Part shown: one piece after another, positions 60,307 through 64,000 of the stretch
Layout of the letters: each line of letters begins with the position of its first letter
Position numbering within the stretch: position 1 is the first letter of the stretch
Assembly (NCBI RefSeq): GCF_030012215.1
Contig: NZ_JASCXX010000018.1
Location: 1-64,000, forward strand
Reading direction: 5' to 3'
Source of the DNA: Anaerobaca lacustris
GTDB taxonomy: Bacteria > Planctomycetota > Phycisphaerae > Sedimentisphaerales > Anaerobacaceae
Length of the DNA: 64,000 bases
Program-made: the position numbers and the translations under genes
The notes under the pieces: model-generated
Database searches by the model: none
The model's input: only the letters and a program-made list of their open reading frames with translations
What the model was told of the DNA's origin: nothing

Positions 60307-60996
60307 ATGCACGAGAAGCTCAAACAGCGCGTCTGCGAAGCCAACCTCGATCTTCAACGGTATGGCCTCGTCGTGTTTACCTGGGGCAACGTCAGCGGGA
60401 TCGACCGCGACGCCGGCATCGTGGCCATCAAGCCCAGCGGCGTCAGCTACGACGAGCTGGTGCCCGAGCAGATCGTCCTGCTCGACTTGCACGGCAATGT
60501 CGTCGAAGGGGAGTTGCGTCCCTCGTCCGACACGCCGACCCATCTCGAGCTGTATCGAAGTTTCGCGGGCATCGGAGGCATCTGTCACACGCACTCGCCC
60601 CATGCGACGATGTGGGCCCAGGCCCAGCGGGACATCCCGTGCCTGGGGACGACGCACGCCGACCATTTCTACGGCGCCGTGCCAGTGACCGAGACGATGA
60701 CGGCCGCCGAGATCGGGCAGGACTACGAGGCCAACACCGGCGTCGTGATCGTCCGGCGTTTCCAGGGGATCGACCCCATGCAGATGCCTGCCGTCCTCGT
60801 GGCCAATCACGGTCCATTCACCTGGGGCAAGAGTCCTGACGAATCCGTCAAGAACGCCGTGGTCCTCGAGGAGGTGGCGAAAATGGCCGCCGGGACGCTT
60901 GCGATCCATCCGGAACAGCCGCCTGTTTCTCAGGCCCTTCTCGACAAGCACTACCTGCGAAAGCACGGCAAGAACGCCTATTACGGGCAAGCCTAA
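60307..60996 (+). CDS. araD: L-ribulose-5-phosphate 4-epimerase
   Basis: 229 aa class II aldolase-fold enzyme. ATG at 60307 (the frame opens earlier inside araB). Substrate-binding GNVSGIDR and KPSGVSYDEL, metal-binding HTHSPHATMWAQA, GTTHADHF and VANHGPFTWG, and C-terminal HGKNAYYGQA whose Tyr matches Tyr229 of E. coli AraD. Converts L-ribulose-5-phosphate to D-xylulose-5-phosphate. Confidence 0.95.
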   Translation: MHEKLKQRVCEANLDLQRYGLVVFTWGNVSGIDRDAGIVAIKPSGVSYDELVPEQIVLLDLHGNVVEGELRPSSDTPTHLELYRSFAGIGGICHTHSPHATMWAQAQRDIPCLGTTHADHFYGAVPVTETMTAAEIGQDYEANTGVVIVRRFQGIDPMQMPAVLVANHGPFTWGKSPDESVKNAVVLEEVAKMAAGTLAIHPEQPPVSQALLDKHYLRKHGKNAYYGQA

Positions 60997-61008
60997 AGGA
61001 GAACCGAA

Positions 61009-62415
61009 ATGGCCAAGGTCACGTTCGGAGTCATCGTCGGCAACCGAGGTTTCTTTCCCGATGCGCTGGCGAAGGAGGGACGCAGGGACATCATGGCGGT
61101 CCTCAAGAAGAACGGCTACGACGGCGTCGCACTGCCGATGACCGAGACGAAGTTCGGCGCGGTCGAGACCTTCGAAGACGCCAAGAAGTGCGCGGCCCTG
61201 TTCGCCTCCAAGGCCGACAAGATCGACGGGATCGTGGTGACGCTGCCCAACTTCGGGGATGAGAGAGGCGTCGCCGAGGCCGTCAAACGCAGCGGCCTGA
61301 ACGTGCCGATCCTGATCCAGGCGGAGGAGGACGCCGTCGCCCGGATGGCGATGGGCGGCCGCCGTGACTCGTTCTGCGGCAAGATCAGCGTGTGCAACAA
61401 TCTCCGGCAGGCCGGCATTCCGTTCACGCTGACGACTTCGCACACCGTGAAGGTTGTCTCGGAGGCATTCAAGAACGATCTGGACCGGTTCGCCGCGGTC
61501 TGTCGTGTGGTCAAGGGCCTCAAGAACGTGCGCTTCGGCGCCATCGGCAGCCGGCCGGCGGCGTTCAACACGGTTCGCTACAGCGAGAAGATCCTGGAAT
61601 TGGCGGGCATTGCGATCGAGCCGGTCGATCTGTACGAAGTCCTCGCCAAGGTCGATCGACTGGCCGACAAGGCCCCGGCGGTCAGGGCGAAGCTCAACGC
61701 CATCCGCAAGTATACCAACGTCGAGGCCATTCCCCCTGAGAGTCTGCTGAAGATGGCCAAGTTCGGCGCCGTGATCGATGCCTGGGTCAAAGAGAACGAA
61801 CTGGCGGGCACGGCCATCCAATGCTGGACGGCCCTGGAGCAGTACTTCGGGATCGTGCCCTGCGCGCTGATGAGCATGATGAGCGAATCGATGCTGCCCA
61901 GCGCCTGCGAGGTGGACATCACCGGCCTGCTGGCGATGTACGTTCTCCAGTTGGCCTCCGGGTCGCCCAGTGCGCTGCTCGACTGGAACAACAACTTCGA
62001 GGGCGATCCGAACAAGTGCGTGCTGTTCCATTGCAGCAACCTGCCCAAGTCGTTTTTCCAGGCCGACAAGATGGATTTCCAGGAGATCATCGCCGGCTCG
62101 GTGGGCAAGGACAACACGTATGGCACCATCGTCGGACGGATCAAGCCATCGCCGGCCACCTTCTGCCGCGCCAGCACCGACGACACCGAAGGCCTGCTTC
62201 GCGTCTACGTCGGGCAGGGCACGTTCACGAATGACAAGCTCGACACATTTGGCGGCTACGGCGTCATGAAGATCGACAACCTGCAGATGCTGCTGAACTA
62301 CATCTGCCAGATGGGTTTCGAGCACCACGTGGCGGTCAACCTGTGCGCCCGCGCCGAGGCCGTCGCCGAGGCCCTGGGCAACTACCTGGGCTGGGATGTC
62401 TACCGGCACGTTTGA
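61009..62415 (+). CDS. L-fucose/L-arabinose isomerase family protein (probable L-arabinose isomerase)
   Basis: 468 aa. AAAGGAG precedes the ATG. Belongs to the L-fucose isomerase-related family (COG2407 type), not to classical AraA by overall sequence: ALPMTETKFGAVETFEDAKKC, FGAIGSRPAAFNTVRYSEKILE, CEVDITGLLAMYVLQLASG, LFHCSNLPKSFF and GFEHHVAV near the C-terminus, with Glu/Asp/His that could bind the metal. In an operon with araB and araD and no other isomerase, L-arabinose to L-ribulose is the likely reaction; this is inference from context. Confidence 0.85.
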   Translation: MAKVTFGVIVGNRGFFPDALAKEGRRDIMAVLKKNGYDGVALPMTETKFGAVETFEDAKKCAALFASKADKIDGIVVTLPNFGDERGVAEAVKRSGLNVPILIQAEEDAVARMAMGGRRDSFCGKISVCNNLRQAGIPFTLTTSHTVKVVSEAFKNDLDRFAAVCRVVKGLKNVRFGAIGSRPAAFNTVRYSEKILELAGIAIEPVDLYEVLAKVDRLADKAPAVRAKLNAIRKYTNVEAIPPESLLKMAKFGAVIDAWVKENELAGTAIQCWTALEQYFGIVPCALMSMMSESMLPSACEVDITGLLAMYVLQLASGSPSALLDWNNNFEGDPNKCVLFHCSNLPKSFFQADKMDFQEIIAGSVGKDNTYGTIVGRIKPSPATFCRASTDDTEGLLRVYVGQGTFTNDKLDTFGGYGVMKIDNLQMLLNYICQMGFEHHVAVNLCARAEAVAEALGNYLGWDVYRHV

Positions 62416-62439
62416 TCTCCGTTCGATGCGGCGGAGCGC

Positions 62440-62458
62440 GGCGCGCGAGTCTCGCGCC
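62440..62458 (+). terminator. GC hairpin between the isomerase and regulator genes
   Basis: GGCGCGCGAG-T-CTCGCGCC with a small bulge, no T-tract. It may attenuate transcription from the ara operon into the regulator gene or stabilise the upstream mRNA. Confidence 0.35.
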
Positions 62459-62487
62459 CGGTGAGTTCCACCAGGAGGCACACGAAC

Positions 62488-63699
62488 TTGGATGTCCTGA
62501 ATCGGATGAACACCGAGCGAACCAGTGTACCAAGGCCAGTGAAACCGGGGGCCGGCGTCGCGCCGTCGGTTCTCCTGTTCATCGAGACCTCTCGCGAGTT
62601 CGGGCGCGGTCTGCTCTATGGGATCGCGCGGTACTCGCGACTGCACGGGCCGTGGCGCGTCTATCAGCGATCGGCGGGATTGGATTCCTCTCTGCCGGAA
62701 TGGAGAGATCTGAAAATCGACGGCGCCATCATGCGCGACGTGCGGATTGCCGAGAACCTGTCCGGATGGAAGTTCCCCGTTATCTTCGCCCAGCACAACC
62801 GGGAGAGCTACACTCCCTTCCCGGCGATCATTACCGACAGTGCCGCCATCGGGGCCATGGCGGCCGAGCATTTTCTCGATCGCGGCTTCCAGAACTACGC
62901 CTATTGCGGGCTCGACGAATTCGTCTGGTCCCGCCTGCGCGCCCGCCATTTCTGCGAGCGCCTCAAGCAGGCGGGGTTTCACACGAACGTCTATCGCCAG
63001 CCCAGGGCCCGCGCCAAACGCGCCTGGAAGAGCGAACAGAACCTGATCGCCGAATGGATGATGTCGCTGCCCAAGCCGGTGGCGCTGATGTGCTGCAACG
63101 ATGACCGGGCCTTGCAGGTGATCGAGGCGTGCAAGCTGGCCGATCTCTATGTGCCCGATCAGGTGGCCGTGCTGGGTGTGGACAACGACATCCTCATCTG
63201 CGACCTGGCCGATCCGCCGATATCGAGTATCGCGCTGGATACCGAGACGGCCGGACATGAGGCGGCCCGATTGCTCGACAGTCTCATGAAGGGCGAGCCG
63301 ATGGCGGGCCAGCAGATCCCGGTGCGCCCGACGCACATCGTCACGCGGATGTCCACGGACATGCTGGCCGTGACGGATGCGGACGTGGCGGCCGCCGTGC
63401 GTTTCATCCGCCGGAATCCCAATCGCATGATCCAGGTCGACGACGTCGTCGAAGCCACCAACGTCTCCCGACGCGTTCTCGAAAAGCGGTTCAAAGCCGT
63501 GCTTCGACGCTCGGTCTACCAGGAGATCCGACGCGTCCGCGTCAACTACATCATCGGTCTTCTGGTGGGCACCGATATGAGCATCACGCAAATCGCCGTC
63601 AAGTCGGGCTTCGACGGCGTCGAGCACATCAGCCGCTACTTCCGCAAGGAGACGGGAACCAGCCTTCGAGAGTACCGCAAGAAACACGTGCCCCGCTAG
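62488..63699 (+). CDS. XylR-like regulator: sugar-binding domain plus AraC-type DNA-binding domain
   Basis: 403 aa. I favour the TTG at 62488, because AGGAGG at 62473-62478 is ideally spaced; the ATG at 62506 is the alternative. Residues 20-280 resemble a LacI/GalR periplasmic-binding-protein-like sensor (VLLFIETSREFGRGLLYGIARYSR, VAVLGVDNDILICDLADPPISSIALDTETAGHEAARLL). Residues 300-400 are an AraC HTH pair (VDDVVEATNVSRRVLEKRFKAVL, ITQIAVKSGFDGVEHISRYFRKETGTSLREYR). This fusion is typical of XylR-type activators. Likely controls the upstream ara operon in response to a pentose. Confidence 0.9.
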   Translation: MDVLNRMNTERTSVPRPVKPGAGVAPSVLLFIETSREFGRGLLYGIARYSRLHGPWRVYQRSAGLDSSLPEWRDLKIDGAIMRDVRIAENLSGWKFPVIFAQHNRESYTPFPAIITDSAAIGAMAAEHFLDRGFQNYAYCGLDEFVWSRLRARHFCERLKQAGFHTNVYRQPRARAKRAWKSEQNLIAEWMMSLPKPVALMCCNDDRALQVIEACKLADLYVPDQVAVLGVDNDILICDLADPPISSIALDTETAGHEAARLLDSLMKGEPMAGQQIPVRPTHIVTRMSTDMLAVTDADVAAAVRFIRRNPNRMIQVDDVVEATNVSRRVLEKRFKAVLRRSVYQEIRRVRVNYIIGLLVGTDMSITQIAVKSGFDGVEHISRYFRKETGTSLREYRKKHVPR

Positions 63700-64000
63700 A
63701 CGGACGACGACGGGGCGGGTCCGGCCTCTTCCAGGGCCGCATCCAATACACCGGCGAGGTTGGGCCACTCAAACCGCCTGAGTCGGTTTCGCAGTCCTTC
63801 GGCGCGATCGGTCAGTGACTGGCCGTCGGCAAGGAACCTCGCCATCTCCGCCAGCCTCTTCGCCAGGGTCTCGGGGCCGCCGTCATAGAAAAACCGGCCG
63901 GCGTCCTCGCTTTGGCCCAGACCGAAGACCTCCGGATAGGCCAGACGCGTTGGGAGCAGCGGGACGGCACCGGCCAGCGCCGCCTCAACGGCGCAAAGAC
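63696..64000 (-). CDS. Glycosyltransferase C-terminus, QTMAN-like, partial
   Basis: The gene is cut by the window end; 101 codons are visible. The translation begins LCAVEAALAGAVPLLPTRLAYPEVFG and continues FFYDGGPETLAKRLAEMARFL, which resembles the C-terminal part of tRNA-queuosine alpha-mannosyltransferase (DUF3524) and related GT4 enzymes: conserved VEAxxAGxxPLLPxRLxYPE. Its stop (63696-63698) overlaps the stop of the convergent AraC-type gene through a shared CTAG. Confidence 0.7.
   Translation of the reverse strand, partial: LCAVEAALAGAVPLLPTRLAYPEVFGLGQSEDAGRFFYDGGPETLAKRLAEMARFLADGQSLTDRAEGLRNRLRRFEWPNLAGVLDAALEEAGPAPSSSV

Noticed and set aside
60202-63768. Minus-strand open frame of 1188 codons
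   Set aside because: Lies antisense to araD, the isomerase and the regulator, which all show clear families; a high-GC shadow without any domain.
1-64000. tRNA, rRNA, tmRNA, CRISPR array, IS transposase, integrase
   Set aside because: Intergenic regions were read for conserved arms, T-loop motifs, evenly spaced repeats and DDE or integrase genes; none was found. Tool-based confirmation (tRNAscan, Infernal, CRISPR finder) was not possible.

Overview
The window looks like part of a chromosome of a carbohydrate-degrading Planctomycetota bacterium, probably Phycisphaerae/Sedimentisphaerales-like. This placement is inferred from content, not from a marker gene. The evidence is high GC through most of the window, four Tat-exported Gfo/Idh/MocA oxidoreductases in tandem, many secreted or lipoprotein glycoside hydrolases, a DUF6057/CxxCH beta-propeller pair, M56 and PspC proteins, and several small toxin-antitoxin modules. 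No rRNA, tRNA, CRISPR array, transposase or integrase gene was found.

Layout. 1-4170 (minus strand, visibly more AT-rich up to about 3130): two unknown exported proteins and an orphan, 5'-truncated RHS tip with a variable C-terminus. 4258-9911: a degenerate receiver-like protein overlapping a GGDEF diguanylate cyclase, an MgtC-like membrane protein, and a DUF6057 membrane protein coupled to a TolB-like propeller with a CVNCH heme motif. 10061-16097: GH127 beta-L-arabinofuranosidase, convergent with a GH29 fucosidase/PQQ-propeller pair. 16363-18159: ankyrin lipoprotein. 18433-26598: four Gfo/Idh/MocA proteins, a SUMF1-fold protein and a GH5-like lipoprotein; the first three oxidoreductase genes are bracketed by a pair of MITE-like repeats. 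26715-36483: M29 aminopeptidase, PIF1/RecD-like helicase, unknown membrane proteins, YbaK-like deacylase, a ParE/RelE module, an exported RraA-like protein, ArfB, an orphan M56 protein and a glycine-rich exported protein. 36623-40452: DUF2279 and PAP2-like envelope proteins and a beta-helix protein. 40544-43779: asnS preceded on the plus strand by two extra copies of its own 3' end, each separated by cargo (a GNAT-YoaP gene; a ParE toxin-antitoxin module). 43942-53213: aguB-aguA, an esterase, PspC, an unknown membrane protein, glyS, and a small operon of two half-ferritin-like proteins with a lipase-like protein. 53363-63699: a sugar operon, GH97 - aldose 1-epimerase - SSS symporter - araB - araD - FucI/AraA-type isomerase - XylR-like AraC regulator. 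63696-64000: 3' part of a glycosyltransferase resembling the tRNA-queuosine mannosyltransferase.

How the genes fit together. The right-hand operon reads as complete L-arabinose uptake and catabolism: GH97 releases sugar, the epimerase interconverts anomers, the symporter imports, the isomerase gives L-ribulose, AraB phosphorylates and AraD yields xylulose-5-phosphate. The GH127 enzyme near 10-12 kb would feed it. The central Gfo/Idh/MocA, fucosidase and GH5-like genes suggest further extracellular or periplasmic glycan processing.

The most unusual structure is the triple asnS 3' end. It looks like a protein-gene attachment site that has accreted small cargo modules. Also notable are two short dispersed repeat families, a 28-bp palindrome family at gene 3' ends, an RHS tip with a His/Cys peptidase-like signature, and a pair of overlapping genes that each encode half of a ferritin-like bundle.
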